A DNA stretch of 64,000 nt from Flavobacterium sp. LC2016-01 (GTDB taxonomy: Bacteria > Bacteroidota > Bacteroidia > Flavobacteriales > Flavobacteriaceae), in the NCBI RefSeq assembly GCF_009711135.1, contig NZ_WMIC01000010.1, positions 150,042 to 214,041 of the forward strand, in the 5' to 3' direction. Of the stretch, positions 63,245-64,000 are shown piece by piece. Every line of letters starts with the position of its first letter. Within the stretch, counting starts at the first letter, position 1. A program made the position numbers and the translations under genes. The notes under the pieces were generated by a model that worked only from the letters and a program-made list of their open reading frames with translations, was not told where the DNA came from and searched no databases.

Positions 63245-63757
63245 ATGCTAGATGAATTATTAAAATTAAAAGAAGCTTATAGGAGCTCTCAAGCGAAAGG
63301 AATTAAAGCGGTAATGGCTACAGTTGTTGCTGTGGAAGGTTCTTCTTATAGACAGCCTGGGCTTAGAATGCTGGTATTTGAAGATGCTACTATTGCAGGA
63401 GCAGTAAACCAAGGTCCTGTTGAAGATGAAATTTTAAGGCAATGTCAGTCCGTTCTTTTATCAGACAAAGCTAAAATTATGGTTTATGAGGGGCGTTACA
63501 GACAGGGAAGTGACGGTCTTCTGTACATACTTCTGGAACCTTTTTTACCAGATGATTGTGCATGGAATACTTTTGAGGCAGCGACAAGAGGTAGACTTCC
63601 ACTTCAAATAGAATCTTTTTATAAAAAAATAGCAGGCACCCGGCCCGGTTTAGGTTCTCTTTTTCACATAGGAGATCAGAGCTTTGGATTTTCAAGTACT
63701 GAATTAGATAAGTCGCTAACTTCTTATACGCAATTGCTAAAGCCTGTTTTTGTATAA
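63245..63757 (+). CDS. Short XdhC/CoxI-like protein lacking the Rossmann half
   Basis: The 170-residue protein matches the N-terminal half of XdhC/CoxI proteins, which deliver sulfurated molybdenum cofactor: VVAVEGSSYRQPGLRMLV, then AGAVNQGPVEDEILRQC and DGLLYILLEPF. The family usually has SGGCLEGD and a Cys in the second block; here these are NQGPVEDE and GSDG, so the conserved cysteines are missing. The NAD-binding C-terminal half is absent: the frame ends after SYTQLLKPVFV. It overlaps the end of the decayed moaD frame. It could be a decaying gene or a stand-alone domain. Its last 45 bases recur at 11457-11501. Confidence 0.72.
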   Translation: MLDELLKLKEAYRSSQAKGIKAVMATVVAVEGSSYRQPGLRMLVFEDATIAGAVNQGPVEDEILRQCQSVLLSDKAKIMVYEGRYRQGSDGLLYILLEPFLPDDCAWNTFEAATRGRLPLQIESFYKKIAGTRPGLGSLFHIGDQSFGFSSTELDKSLTSYTQLLKPVFV

Positions 63758-64000
63758 TTATTTCATAGTGAATGATTTAATATTAGGAATTTATAATAAA
63801 AAAGACGTTTTCGAAATATATTAAGATTCAATTTTTGACGAATTTTACATGTGGAGCAGCAGTTTTTATTATTGTGATATTCCGGCAGTACTTCATGTTT
63901 CTAATTTAAGGATAATCGTTTTTCTAAAATAATAGTAATAATAAAATATAGGTATTATGTCAATAAAAAATATACTTCCAGGGAAGCTAGGCTTCGGTTC
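63713..64000 (+). repeat. Direct repeat, right copy (continues beyond the window)
   Basis: Matches 11457-11743. Divergence is high in the XdhC tail and early intergenic DNA and falls to one indel in the last 110 bases before the window edge. Here the XdhC-like gene upstream is still present, so this copy shows the ancestral order. Confidence 0.85.
63957..64000 (+). CDS. Aldo/keto reductase, second copy (start only)
   Basis: Only the first 44 bases are in the window (MSIKNILPGKLGFG). They are identical to the start of the gene at 11700, as are the bases directly before the ATG. Whether the whole gene is duplicated cannot be seen here. Confidence 0.75.
   Translation, partial: MSIKNILPGKLGFG

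Noticed and set aside
1..64000. Search for tRNA, rRNA, CRISPR arrays, insertion sequences, prophage and toxin-antitoxin genes
   Set aside because: No cloverleaf-like segments, regularly spaced repeats, transposase, integrase or phage structural motifs were recognised.

Overview
The window is a low-GC chromosomal segment of a Bacteroidota bacterium, most likely Flavobacterium or a close relative. Support comes from a SusC/SusD pair under an ECF-sigma/FecR switch, a GLPGLI-family protein, TPR histidine kinases, lipoprotein signals of Bacteroidota type, weak Shine-Dalgarno sites and promoters of the TAnnTTTG (-7) type. I see no rRNA, tRNA, CRISPR array, intact insertion sequence or phage gene.

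Layout. 1-1.6 kb: secreted epoxide-hydrolase-like enzyme. 1.8-10.9 kb: an uptake locus made of ECF sigma, FecR anti-sigma, SusC, SusD, a calcineurin-like phosphoesterase and a glycerophosphodiester phosphodiesterase lipoprotein; the enzymes suggest phosphodiesters (phospholipid head groups) as substrate. 11-14.6 kb: aldo/keto reductase, GAPDH, an FMN-binding PNPOx-like protein. 14.9-18.5 kb: outer-membrane barrel plus GLPGLI protein. 19-25 kb: pirin, Crp/Fnr regulator and a response-regulator/histidine-kinase pair. 25.5-30.3 kb: a rightward cluster of DUF417 membrane protein, AhpD-like protein, two DUF1348 paralogues, two alpha/beta hydrolases and YceI, facing a sigma-54 activator and two AraC regulators. 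34-45.8 kb: hydrolases, two more Crp/Fnr regulators, peroxiredoxin, alcohol dehydrogenase, DJ-1-like protein, bestrophin, and a molybdopterin oxidoreductase with FdhD. 46-58 kb: Na+/H+ antiporter, old-yellow-enzyme, a fourth Crp/Fnr, quinol monooxygenase with a second DJ-1, aldehyde dehydrogenase, SDR, a cysteine-less peroxiredoxin homologue, a second peroxiredoxin and a DsbA-like protein. 58-64 kb: NAD(P)-binding protein, a giant three-part surface protein, a broken moaD, a half-length XdhC-like gene and the first 44 bases of a second aldo/keto reductase.

How the genes may work together. Most of 19-58 kb looks like a stress and detoxification region (aldehydes, epoxides, quinones, peroxides). 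The strongest new signal is a shared operator: a 5-4-5 palindrome, consensus TTAnC-N4-GTnAA, found seven times, each exactly 22 bp upstream of a -7-like box. It precedes pirin, the proline-iminopeptidase-like lipoprotein, the peroxiredoxin, the cysteine-less peroxiredoxin, both DJ-1 units and one Crp/Fnr gene itself. The geometry fits activation by a Crp/Fnr-type protein bound near -41, and the window carries four such regulators.

Other notable points: the window is bracketed by direct repeats 52.3 kb apart (XdhC tail plus aldo/keto reductase start); one sigma-54 activator has an altered Walker B (DN instead of DE) and a GSFSGA loop; and the giant surface protein has a degenerate phosphoesterase head joined to a conserved GDWDRH domain and an Omp85-like barrel. 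Start sites, operon limits and all regulatory sites are read by eye; no similarity search was run.
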